Below the pieces are notes generated by a model. The model had not been told where the DNA came from and searched no databases. It was given only the letters and a program-made list of their open reading frames with translations. Of a stretch of 64,000 nt of DNA, positions 1-11,900 are shown piece by piece. The position numbers were made by a program, and so were the translations under genes. Numbering within the stretch: position 1 is the stretch's first letter; each line of letters starts with the position of its first letter. Source of the DNA: Trichostrongylus colubriformis (lineage: Eukaryota; Nematoda; Chromadorea; Rhabditida; Trichostrongylidae); contig OZ022258.1 of assembly GCA_963978905.1 (NCBI GenBank), positions 34,037,282 through 34,101,281 of the forward strand, written 5' to 3'.

Positions 1-994
1 ATGACAGCTTGTCTTTAACGATGACAGATTAATGTGAAGAACTCGATAGAATGTGTGCATGCTCGTTAAAACAAACGAAGAGTCTCGAAGCATTCAATTT
101 TCTACCACTGTTCTTGATTGCAACACGCAAGGCTGCCGGTGGCTCTCTATTATACTGAGAGATGTATAAAGAAACAAAACAGTTTTTACCGAGTAGTTTC
201 CTTACTACTGACAGGCCAAATCCTTCATTCGGAAGCCCTTAGAGATCTGCAAAATGAACTATGCCATGTGCTTGATATTACTCTGGCTGCGATTCCCTAT
301 CTCATACTATTCGAATATGCTACCCAGAGCAGCCCACAAAATGCTGTGACATGGGTGTGCTACCTTAGAAAGCCCCAGAATGGGTAATATGGGAATAAAA
401 TGTTCAAAGTGATGGGATATATTCCTTGTAAAACGTAGAGGTCAAGAACGAATTCGTGCTTAAAGGCACTCTCGAGCACCTCGACGTGGCCCTGTCCCAT
501 GGATGCCTTATCCCATGAATGGTTCAGTAACGCTAAAAGGGTTTGGCAACGGTCGCGGCATGGTTCTTCTTTTGTCCCTAGATGTAACGAAGCGAAAACG
601 CTTCCACAACGAGAATGCATGGAGAAATGAATGAGCCATCTGAGGTTTCTCAGGTTTCTGACTCTTCCATAGCGTTCCCTTTCCGCTGTGATGCACTTCA
701 CATAAGTGAGTATTCAGCAATTGCTATTGCTGGTGTTCTTGAAGCCTTTGAGCTATCTCCTATCGATCATTAGCTTTATGCACCCCATTAACTGGAAGAC
801 AACTGTCAACGATCTTGAGGCCCTGAATCGGAAGAAATTGTAGTAAGCGTTTATGCACCAAGCCCTTATCGATCAACATAAAAGGAAAAGGGTATAACTC
901 AAAGTCTGTTTATTTATGTAACATTGTTACGTTCAGTATTACTTGACTTGTGTTGGGTGGTACCTCCTTCGGCTTTGATCTGTGGTATTACCTA
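1..994. other. No gene recognised
   Basis: Several open frames of 70-113 codons occur on both strands, but none shows a domain, a convincing splice context or similarity that I recognise. I see no inverted-repeat element either. The stretch ends at the left TIR of a mariner. Confidence 0.5.
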
Positions 995-2230
995 TTAGGT
1001 TGTCCCAAAAGTCTTGTAGGATTTTTTTTTGAAAATCAATAACTCTTGTTTACTTCGAGGCAGATCTAGGCGGTTCAGGAATATGGTAGAACGTTTTCTA
1101 AGACTATAAAATAAATATTGACCCACCAGATTCCGTGGAGAGGGCTACAGCGTCTGAAGTCGATACCCACCCAACACGCGGTGTCACCTACTATGAGTGG
1201 TCTTGAGGCAGCAAAGCGACGGAAGCTTGAGACTCCATCAACGCTGCATTGGGCAAGGGATGTGTGAGCTACGAGACCGTGCGCCGCTGGCTCATCAGCT
1301 TCAGCAACGGCGAGATTGACATGGAAGATAAGCCACTCACGGGACGCCCACATGCATTCGACGGCGAGACGCGCCGTTCGCGCCGATCCTGAAACCACCA
1401 TGCGCGAGGTGGCGGAGAGGAATGGGCAAGCACCCATAACCGTAAATCGTCGCCTCCACGAGCCCGGTTACCGGAAGACGCTGTCGCGATGACCTCATGC
1501 CCTGACGGATGCTCACGAAGGTGCCCGTGTGAGCATCTGTCAATCGCTGCTCCTCCGCCCGCATCGCAGACTTTCTCGTCTATCTGGCTACGGACGATGA
1601 AAGCTGGGACATGTACGATACCAACTAACCCCACGCCCTTTGGCTGCTACGTGACGCCGAGCCACCAACGCAGACCATGCCCGACCTCCATCCAAAGAAG
1701 ATTCTACCCTGCTGCTTCTGGACGCGGAAGGAATGCTTTTCCGTGAGGTGCTGGCACAAGGCGAGACAGTCCCCGCTTCCGTATACACCCAGCAGCTCCA
1801 GCAGATCGCTGTCGCTGTTCGGGAAAAGCGCCTGAGAAGGTCCGCGGTCACCCTCCTCCATGACAACGCCCACCCATACGTCGCGAAGTGTACCCAGGGC
1901 AAGCTACAGGAGCCCGGCTGGGATGTGCTGCCCCACCCGCCATACTCTCCAGACATTGCTCCTTCTGACTATCACCTTACCCATCCTCTTGAACCCTTCC
2001 TGGCCAAGAGAAAATTTGCTGATTATGACATACTTGCAAAGGCGATCGCTGACTTCTTCGACTATCAGAACCCAGAGTTCTGGGAGAAGGGAATCAACGA
2101 TTCACCTATGGGGGGCAGAGTGTTGTCGATAACAATGGTGAATACGTTGTTGCCTGATTGTTGTTTGTTGGAAGAAAAAATAATAAAAAGTGAAGTGAAA
2201 AAATCCTACAAGACTTTTGGAACAACCTAA
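995..2230 (+). mobile_element. Degenerate full-length mariner, family 1 copy A
   Basis: The element is bounded by TA on both sides. It has TIRs of the form TTAGGTTGTCCCAAAAGTCT at the left and its inverse, with a few changes, at the right. It is about 1.24 kb, normal for mariner. The plus strand reads as a decayed transposase split over three frames. The second catalytic Asp survives in LLHDNAHPY and the third in YSPDIAPSDYHL (about 1,855-1,975), followed by a C-terminal segment ending near 2,090. Stops and frameshifts make it inactive. The same family recurs at 38,148-39,419. Confidence 0.9.
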
Positions 2231-2417
2231 TAACTGTGACATTTGATTTGCACCGAGTACCTCCACTCGCCCGTGGATGAGATCTCTGGGGAATCGTTCA
2301 TACTATGCTCTGGGATTACAACTTGTGACCGAGTTGCGTTTCATTCCTTCTATCGATGATTTTAAAGCACAGTGATGAAAACGCCAAATGGTAGTCAGAA
2401 AAGCTTGGAGGCTGGTA

Positions 2418-3315
2418 TTAGGTTGATTCATAATAAATCGGACAAATTGACCAATTTTAATCATTGTCGTACAACTTTTTTACGACAACAGGGATTCACT
2501 TGAAATATACTCCATCTTTATCGATGACCTTCTGCCACGGTATAGGCAGATCATGGATGCCCTTGCTCCAGAAGGCCGGAAGCTGGAGCTCGAAGAAGTT
2601 GCCGAGTGCCGCCTTGACCTCGTCGCGAGTTTTGAAGTCTTGGCCGTCCAGGTGGCGTTGGCTGTGGGAGAAAAGGTGGAAATCTGAAGGGGCCAGGTCT
2701 GGGGAGTACGTGGGTATAGAAGTACGGTCCAACTGTACGACAGCAGCTCGGCCTTGGTCGATCTTGCGAAGTGCGGTCTGTGGAAGTAGACACGTCGTCG
2801 TGCTGGAAGTAGACATGTGACCGCCGCCGTAGCGAACTTTGGACATTGGCCTTCAATTCTCGTAATTGGCGAACGTAGACGTCGGCGGATACTGTGGTAC
2901 CTTCATCGAGCAGCTCCCAGTACTCTACGCCGTGTACGCTCCACCAACCGCGGTTTTCGTCTTCGATGGAATAGTCGCCTGACGCAAACTTCGAATGCTA
3001 CAACTACAGTGTACTTCTGCCGGGGGCATGCTCCTTGTGAACTTCTATCAGACGTCTGCCGATATCCGCGGGTTCCTGGCCAGATAGCGATATAAATAGT
3101 ATGACGTTGCGGATGTGGTCTCTGGACCGCTTGAAATCGTGCGGCATTGTGGCGGAATGAATTTACTTTGGAGTGATTATTTTGCGGTACTTTGAAGAGC
3201 TTTTCATACTCATTCCAATGGTACCTCGCGCGTCCATTTTCGTTAATTCGTTACTGAGTTATGATCTCTAGAAATCATCACTACCATTTGTTCGATTTAT
3301 TATGAATCAACCTAA
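2418..3315 (-). mobile_element. Internally deleted mariner relic
   Basis: Perfect TIRs of at least 20 bp (TTAGGTTGATTCATAATAAA) are flanked by TA on each side. The minus strand carries transposase remnants. The C-terminal half (2,496-2,846) includes YSPDLAPSDFHLF with the third catalytic Asp and ends in WQKVIDKDGVYFK. The N-terminal part (about 2,850-3,150) is in other frames. At 898 bp it is shorter than a complete mariner, and the region carrying the first catalytic Asp looks deleted. Its TIR differs from the other mariner families in the window. Confidence 0.85.
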
Positions 3316-6176
3316 TAGTTGTTACCATTCATAACTGGAAGATACTGGAAGATAAGAAAGTCCAAAAGAGGATTGAAAGGAAGTGAGAGAAGAAGCGAAG
3401 AAGATGCATCATAAAATGAAATGGGATTGGATCACAAGTCATATATTCAGCGCAAAACTGACCCCTTTGTGATGGCGTCACAGTTTGAAGGCCACGTACA
3501 TAGTTGATACGGATTTTGTGCTGTCTTATCTGCAACCCCATAGATGACCCCTTACTTTGAATAGTATACAGTACCGAATTTCTTCTTTTTTGCAGAGCAT
3601 GGATCACTTGATGGCACGTCAGCTATTTTACGTAGCCTGGATTATAATGTGTGATACCAGACATTCTGGCATACGCGATGCTTTGAGCTTTGAAGGATTC
3701 TGCGGGCTTTCCGAAAGATCTGAATTCTCCACGGTCTGCGTGGAAAGAGCCACTGCCTTTTACGGGAACACTTGGTGACACGATCACCTCAATAAAAGGC
3801 GACGTACGATATTCGTGGGCTTGATATCCTTGATCACGGTGACGCGACTCCCGCATGCATTCAGCGCCATAATTCGAAAATGTGGTCGTCATGAAAATAT
3901 GGAGTCAGTCGGCGCAGTGGGGCTCTAGATTACCGGCGACATCAACGTCTGCATAGAACAGCAGAGCCAATTTCCGTGGTGTGTCTCTTCACCACGGAAT
4001 GGGTGAAGCTTCCTAAGACTGACGCCTCGGTTCTTGGAAGTCACTGATCCCTTGCTGCTCGGGCAGCGTTGCTATGATATGAGCGGTGTGTCATCTCTTC
4101 AGAGTCGCACTCGTCCTTGGAGGGGTAACCACCTTCTGGTTCTTGAGAGCGATGGGCGCTGGGAACCTGTAAAAACGGAGCGTTCTAGGGCCCACCCAGT
4201 ATGAGTCTCCCCCATAACCCAGGGTGGTTAAATCTCAGCAAGGTTGTTAACGGAGGCGATGAATTCGTGGATTTTGCCTAGTTGAGGAGCATCATATTGC
4301 CTTGGGCTCCTGATTCTGCTCCTGCACAAGGCTGTTGCGGGGTTTAGCGATACAATGAGGTGTGATGTCGAACTTGTGGGTGAAAGCACTTCAGAATCTT
4401 CTGGAGTTTGTCTAATACAGTGTTTAGTGTGGAGAAGGGAAAGTTTTTTTGGACCTTTGTACCTATTCCATCAAAATGAATTGTATGAAAAAGCAGAAAA
4501 CGAAACTTATTTCGGACTTGTTCATAGACCACAATAGCCTATTAGCTCAACAAAATGAGCATAAGCTCACTCAACTGATAGAGTTAAAGGCACCGGGAGG
4601 GGCAAGGAGAGAGAGAGAACTGGGAATGCCTGTTCTTTGAAAACAAGCCTTCCACTCCAGAAGAGGTGATGTGTAGCGAACTCGCATTTGAAAAAACGAG
4701 GCATGGGATCATATTACGATCCCGCAGCACAGCGAATCGTTCTGCAATTCATCCGCCGCGGGAGTTATCGGCGGCAAAACATCGTGCGCTGCTGGCCGAT
4801 TTAACCTTTTGCTTGTCTGCAATCTACCTCTGGTTAGTGATGTACAGGGACGCGAAAGACAAAGTGCCAACACATGAGGTGCGAAGCAAATCATTTGTAC
4901 CAATGTGAACACACCTTCCCCATTTGTTTAGGCCGTCAGTGTCTGTTGGGGGTAAGTATGTGTGTGATTGGCGGAAATTCATAGCACACGCGCCAGAAAT
5001 CACAGGATCCATTTTCGATGGAAAGTCTTGGGGGCATCAGCAGAGCCTTTGAAGGCCTCATATACCGGAATCCGCCATACTTATAAGTATCCATCTGGAG
5101 TTTAACCTCCATAGTGCATGAGCACTATCGTGACTTGAGAGGACGGAAGGGTAACTCTGGTTGATTGTGAAATATAAAAGTCGAGACGTCATGTAATGCA
5201 AGAGCAGAAAAAGATTTGGACCAAACGCAAAAAGCAGGCTCACCTTTCTCACTCCTTCGCTTTCACCCCTCTGCGTCAGTGGGCAGGTAAATGTCCACAG
5301 GGCTTGACACTTTTTAGTGGCTATGTCAGTCAGCCATAAATTTTATCTTCCCCTCTCAGAAACTCGCCTTACACGTTGCTGCTCGAAGTGGAGACATTGC
5401 TATCACGGCAACCACCCTGCTTTCAACGCAGATTTTTAAAAGATTTTCTTTTAGAACTGGCCTATTCATTTAAGGGCACATCATTGCCAGCTTTCCTTTC
5501 CTTCATTGCCTCCCATCCGAAGCTCTTGATTGTTTATCAGTTACGAGGTCGATTAATCGGTAAAAACAGTGGTTCATTTCATGGGATAGGCACACATCCA
5601 TAGCACATATAAGCTCTTATTTCACTGAAAATGGCAGATACTTCTCATCAATCAGACATCAACCTTACGTCATCCTCTAACATGGGGAATTACTTGTCAT
5701 TGAGTATATTGTTTTTGATATGTTATTTCTTGTACAGATAGTGGATTCGCATGCTATTCGTTCACCGGAAGTTCGATGTCTTTATTCATAGGCTATTCTT
5801 CCGATTCGGTCTGATTGTCCACAAGGTATCGTATGCCATATGTCACTTTGATATTAAAGTTTAAAGTTTAGTTATTCTTTAAATGAAGCCATATAAGCCA
5901 CAAATATTTCAAATCTCAAATATTGATTCACATATGTGTGGAATGATAGATTGCATTCCACAGTACGCTTAAATATCTGCTCGAGGTCCTACTGAAAAGC
6001 GCCCTCCGAGTTTAGCAGAGGGGTATGGTTTGCAGCGTGCGCATGTCCCCCACAAGTGAGAGAGAGCGTCATTTAGCTGCGAATTGTCGTCACGTCGTGG
6101 CTTCAACTACACCCAGTGTTGCAGCATGCTGCTGAGTTTGTCAACATAAGTCGCGCTATTCGGATTTCACCATATA
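3316..6176. other. Intergenic, only a coding relic recognised
   Basis: I find no intact gene. The part from about 3,930 to 4,400 is a decayed copy of a sequence also seen near 31.7-32.3 kb (listed separately). The remaining open frames (for example 3,557-3,778 and 5,376-5,603) have no recognisable domain or splice support. Confidence 0.45.
3930..4400 (+). repeat. Diverged coding relic, copy A
   Basis: It shares scattered blocks in the same order with 31,730-32,290, among them GAAGCTTCCT, a block reading LSK(V/A)VN, and a CTCCTG..CTTGTGCA-like block. The reading frame is interrupted here. I do not recognise the family. It could be a retroelement open frame or a dispersed host gene family. Confidence 0.35.
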
Positions 6177-7363
6177 TTAGGTTGTTGGGAAAATTTTTTT
6201 TCGTTTTTAAAAGACTTGCTTTTTTCCCTCAAAACTGCTCTCCAGCAATTTCTTCTGTACATACAGTAGCGCTCAAAAGTCTTCGGCCAAAACTTTTTTG
6301 TCATAACTTTTTTTCTACTTGACCAAATTTGACAAAATTTTAATATGTGGTGCCCGAACCTATTTTCAACATTTCCTTCTACTTGAGCGCCGCTTGCCAC
6401 TTTTCATGATTTTTTACAAGAATTAACTACAAGACCACCCAGAAAAAAGTAAAAGGCTTGGTCAAGAAAAACGGCTTTCTTTACAAAAATAAAACGAGCA
6501 AGCCTCAGAGAACATTAATATTCTGTAGAAGGACCACGACTTTTGATAACAGCGGCACAGCGGGACGGCATAGCGATGGCATGCCAAAATTAAAAAATTT
6601 CATATAACCACGTAACCTACACCGTTGAGCGCCAAAATAGTATATTTAGTATGCAGTGTCTCCAAGTACAACATACTAAAATTCCTATTAGTCGGTCCAG
6701 TCGCAAAAAAGTTACAAGTGAAAATCCCAAGTGGAAGACCATTTCGTCGAAGACTTTTGAGCGCTACTGTATATATGTAGTACAAGTTCTCACGCATCTA
6801 TGGGTATTATTGTCCTTCATCTCCCGGATAACCTTTTTCGGAAAAATAAATATATCAAAGGTCAATGTTATCTTCAATACCGAAGGATTTTTTAGAATGG
6901 GTTAGATAGGGAAGGGAAAAGATGATAATCTGATGGAGCAAGATCAGGGCTATAAGGTGGATGGGGTGGCACTTCCCATCCAAGCTCGAGAATTTTTTGG
7001 TGAGTCAATCTTTTGGCGAGTCTTCCCACATATTGAAAAAGTGACTCGCCAAAAAATTTTCGAGCTTGAATGAGAAGTGCTACCCCATCCACTCACAGCT
7101 CTGATCTTGCTCCATCGGATTATCATCTTTTCCCTTCCCTATGTGACGCCATTAAAAAAAAGCCTCCGGTGATGAAGATGACATTGACCTTTGCTATATT
7201 TATTTTGCCGAGAAAGGTTATCCGGGAGATGAAGGACAATAATAACCATAGATGTGTGAGAACTTGTACTACATATATATGTACAAAAGAAATTGCTAAG
7301 AAGCAGTTTTGGGGGGAAAAAAGCTAGTTTTTAAAAAACGAAAGAACTTTCCCGACAACCTAA
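6177..7363. mobile_element. Palindromic (foldback) mariner with nested MITE
   Basis: TA-flanked TIRs start TTAGGTTGTTGGGAAA at the left and TTAGGTTGTCGGGAAA (read inward) at the right. The two halves are inverted copies of one mariner 3' half. On the minus strand 6,892-7,092 reads [20 protein letters not shown]. On the plus strand 7,070-7,150 reads SSDLAPSDYHLFPSL. The arms meet around 7,005-7,040 with a loop of roughly 36 nt. The left arm is interrupted by a MITE at 6,264-6,769. The uninterrupted target (TGTACATATATATGTAG) is preserved at the matching place in the right arm. Confidence 0.9.
6264..6769. mobile_element. Tc1/mariner-type MITE (CAGTAGCGCTC family), copy A
   Basis: It has TA target duplications and TIRs CAGTAGCGCTCAAAAGTCTT with inverse AAGACTTTTGAGCGCTACTG, and is 506 bp. 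It encodes no protein. It is inserted in the left arm of the palindromic mariner. A second, 501-bp copy lies in another mariner at 47,534-48,034. Confidence 0.9.
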
Positions 7364-8883
7364 TAAATCAGTTTTTCCACCAAGGCAAAGTAGGGTATAA
7401 GGAATTCCATGAGGGAGTTGCCGTATTTAGTATTGGAGAAAGAAAGGTTCGTAATTTTTGAAGCTTTTTGAGGATTGCCAGATGACCACCTCTTCTAGAG
7501 TGATTTTTGGACTGGTGAAGTGACCCCTAAAAAAGGTCAACAATCCTTAGTACAAGTTTGGAGTGCTGCCATTTACGATCGACTACCTTTTAACATATAC
7601 AAACCGAGGCAGTGTTTGCTTTCTTCGTGCAACACCATTTGTTGCACTTGACCATCCACGACCGTCTTTTTTTCGGGTCGTATGAGAGCGTCGAAATTTT
7701 GAGAGCTAAAGCTGTTAGGATACGTTTTCGAAATAGAGAACAACATATCTACCAGTCATTGTACCATCGTAAAATTGGTTTGTGTTTCAACACCGGCACT
7801 GATATAACCCAGCAATCAACCTATGTATTTTTTGAGTGGAAACTGTTAGGTTCAGTTCAGATTGTAAAAAAACATTGTAAGAAGTGCGTGCATATGTATG
7901 TACAACGTCACAAACAGCGAACTTGTTTTATCATTGCTTGCTGCATATGCTGTTCATGAGAGTGTTGCCAAAATGCTAACCATTTTTTGAAGGAGAAGGG
8001 TCTAAGAAAGTTTTATTATTCTCTATGTTTGATAAAAATGTTATTTTCCATATTTGGAAAGATGTGGTGGTACCATTTGACCATGATACCGCTTAAAAGA
8101 AACCAAAGAAATTGCGATTCGAATCCTGCCTTATCGGTGAAGGTGAGGAGACACTTTGAGCATAGGAACAAGTAGCGTCGGAGAAGGTAGTGGTCGTACT
8201 TTTCAAAAAATTTCCTCGTCACTAGGCTTGACCCTGCATAGCACTTCCTCTTCCGTTCCTTAGCATATTCTGTCTCTTATGAATCGAAAACCAAAGGGTT
8301 GCACACTTCATGGAGGCTGTAAAACGATTCGTCTGCAAGCTCAAAGTGGGCCATGAACCATCCGATGAATGCGGGGTTAACGCTTGGATGCAAACGTGTA
8401 AGCCCTAACCCTTTGCTTCATCACATAGACGAGGTCGTAAGATTTTTATAAGAGTTTCTGACTCATCTTCGTTCACGACCGTATTTGAAACCCGTTCCTG
8501 TCCATAAAAAATACACATTGGAGATTTTCTGTGAACGCCATGCGTCTCAATTGCTGCATAGCGCTGAACGACGTTGTTCTTACAGTGAATGCTTCTGTGT
8601 TGGAATCCACGGCCCTTGCCATCTTCAGGGTTGCAGAGACAGTAGTGTTTCTAGACCCTAGTAGAGCATCTCAGAAGCATTCACAGTGAAGTGGAAGCGC
8701 CTAACATTGCAATGATTCACAGTTCACCATAAGCTGACAGGTTCAATGGGCATGAACCATTTCCAAGCAATTTGTTGAAATGCTAAGAAACTGAAACTTT
8801 TCTAATGTCTGTTCCTATATTTTACTTACCCTACCTCTATCATTTTTGTACGGGCAGAGTTTTACTGAATTTGTTACTTTCAG
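7364..8883. other. No gene recognised
   Basis: Open frames at 7,612-7,959 and 7,987-8,175 lack domains. A short imperfect inverted repeat (CAGTGAATGCTTCT at about 8,584 against AGAAGCATTCACAGTG at about 8,670) could form a hairpin. The upstream exon(s), start codon and promoter of the PTR gene may lie here, but I could not identify them. Confidence 0.4.
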
Positions 8884-8961
8884 TTTCGACTCGAATTTCT
8901 GGTTGCTTCACTGCTGTGCACGGCATTTTGCGGCTATGGTTTACGATGGATTGGAGAACTG
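8884..8961 (+). CDS. PTR exon: N-terminal membrane helix
   Basis: After acceptor ACTTTCAG the frame reads FRLEFLVASLLCTAFCGYGL and ends before GTTCGT. It is a hydrophobic helix of the kind found at the PTR N-terminus. It is less certain than the later exons because its neighbours on both sides are unresolved. Confidence 0.5.
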
Positions 8962-11900
8962 GTTCGTGCACAAAGCTGACAACAAGCCTTGTCAGTGACG
9001 CTTAGCTTTTGCGCAACAAATACCATTGAACTATCCACAGCACTGATGTGAAGCAAAAACAGAAGCGAAGCTGTGAGAAACCACGAAGACGAAGGGCGTT
9101 CATGGGTATGAAAAATTGCTAAAAAATGATGTTCGAGGATGAGCAAAATTTGAACCCTATTTGGACTGGGCAGCATGCGGGTAATAGGAGTGTGTACCCT
9201 TTCGTCACAATTTCGTACCGCGGCATGTCGCGAGCGAAGCAATGCGGACGAGATGAAGGCGCTATGTTGTTGGGTCCCGAGGCGTTTACCGCGTATCGCA
9301 CCCCAGCATTACCGTGTAATCATTCTGAGACCCAACTACAGCGACGCGCATAGCTCGCACACACTGCGTAGCACTGCGCTCGTCCTCGGAAGTCCTGACA
9401 TTAGGGCACACACCCGGGTAATAGTGAGATGCAGCCGTGTGTTGAAGTTTAGCAGGACAAGCGTGTACTTTCAAATTCTCCACGGTAGAGATCTTCTAGG
9501 GTGGCTGCAGCCAAATATACAGTCGTCACACGACTTGTGGTGTCACACCATCTGTGATGTCCTCACACCATCTGTGATGTCCTAAGTCCCATATATGATG
9601 AGAGGTTTGAAAGGACTAAAGGAATCGTCCACGGGAAAAATAGTTTCTTTGTGATTCTTATATTTCGTTGTATTTGCCTGGTAAGGGCTGCATGCAAAGC
9701 TTCGCGCGAAAAGTGAGAATTGAAAACAGAAAAAAGTAAGATACAAATCCCCAAATTCTTGGCCGGGTGGCGGGCCTCCAAGTAAATCCCGTCCCGTCGT
9801 CCGCCGCGGTTGGAAACGAAGCGTGAGACTGTTTCCGTAACTTTCTGATCCTACTGTGCGTCTCCAACCGCGGCGGACCACGGAGTGGGCACTGGCCCGG
9901 AGGCTCCGCCCACCCGACCTGGTGCTGTGTCTTAGCTGGATCCACACTTTTCGAGTGAAACTTTGCATGCAGCCCACATTAGGCATATACAACATGAGTA
10001 TATGAGTAACATAAATACTCATTTTCCGTGGACGATTTCTTCATGGGATGACTGTGATATCACTCATCTCAGATATCCACGATTAATCTCAGAAACTATC
10101 AGCAGGTATCCACATATTTTTTTCAGTAAAACTGATGGAATATTCAGGTATTTCTATCTTGCTCCGGTATCCATGACACTTCTGCTAGATTATATAGCCT
10201 ATTTTTAATGCTTCACCGTGCATAATGTGATGGTGAGAGGTTTGAAAGGAAAGGAATCGTCCACAATTCTGAGCCCATGTGTAGCTGTTACTATGCCAAT
10301 GCTTTTCACACCTTTAATTTTCTGTTTCATTGTGCGCACCTTTGAGTGTATCGAAATAAATAAATAAATAAATAATTTTATTTTTAGACCACAAAAGATC
10401 CCCAATTCGTATTCTCACCCAGAAATGCTCCATGGAGGTACGAGAGCGCGGTGCGTTCTGTTTTGTACTTGTTGCCTTTGCATGTGGAGATGAAAGGTTT
10501 TGCCTCTACCGTGCAACTTACACTTACATGTATTAATATATGGCGTTGACCCCTGGCTTTCCCTTACTCAGAAGCAGTTCATCTGAACTCAAAGATTACC
10601 GATTCGAAAGTACATCTCCCAATTGGAATAGCGCGAGGTGCAGCCTCTTTCATGTGTGAACAAAGAGATGAGCAGTTGATCTGTTAGGCCGCGGTCATCC
10701 TTTGCGGAGCCGGCGGCAGGGCGTGGCTGCGTATGTCTGCGTCTCCGCCTATGCCACCCTGCCTCGTTGCCTGCGTCATCTCTGCACGTCCCCCGTGCAA
10801 CTCTTCCTCGCTGCTGTGAACGCAGCCACGCCCTGCCGACGGTGAGTATGACCGCGGCTTTAGCATCTCCGTCGACGTCTCGCTCCTCTACTCTCTCCAT
10901 TTCAGAGCAGCAAATGAATTCGTGACATTTTCTGAGACGTCTCCTTGATGATCCTCACATATTTTCTCATCATCTGGTTTGGTAAAATAACTGCATAGGC
11001 GTTTCCTACTCATTTGATTTTTTTCTGTTGTTAGACTGCCAAGTTCCCTGTGAAACCACAATTAGGAATTGTATGGGACCCTTTTAGATCCATATAGAGC
11101 GCAGTTTCCGTTGATCAATAGGTCAATCCATTTGAATAAGCTGTATGATCTATAGGTGCTGTCACAACATTGGCCGTTAGATGAACAGCGATTTTGGCCG
11201 GGGAAAAGCTATGATCTCAAAGGATTTGTGGACATTATTGGTCAGTTGTTATTGCACCTTTCACTTTTTCAGTTGATGATGTGCTGCTTTCAGTCGCTGG
11301 TAGAGAACATCCGCAGTATGGACGACCGAACATCCTCACTCTGAAATATCTCGACGAAGTGGCACGTATAAATCAGTATATAATTCACAATATTACAGTG
11401 CCTGTTGACATTGACGGGAAGCACTACGAGGTGAGCCAGATACCAAACTCCAACCCCAATCTTTCCGCGCAATTTTCTCTGCTCTCTGATGGAGGAAGGG
11501 GTAAGGACATTCACAGTGTGCGCCAGTTGTTCAAAAGCACACCTCTCGACTTGTTAGTCGCCTTACCCTCTTATGACCTAAACCACGGTGCGTCATCACG
11601 GCATTACGCCCTCTGAAAACCCGAGTTCTATCCGGGCTTACCACACTTGGTACCAGACATGGCTTATTGCAGCGTGACATCTACTCGACACAGGAGGCCT
11701 GTGAACACTTGAGACAGAATAAGACACAATACTAACGGTGAAGGTAATGTGTCAGGACGAAACAGACGGTATCCTTGGAATTTGAACGATACCATCAAGC
11801 AAAGGCTTCTTTCCAGGCTAAAGTGCTCGTGTGAGAAGTCTGGCTGGGGCCATATTTTTGGTGTTTCTGTGGGATTGAGTTCTTTTTTGCTTTTCTGGTG

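Noticed and set aside
9175..9585. 136-codon open frame
   Set aside because: It spans a noncoding MITE with a clear 9-bp target duplication.
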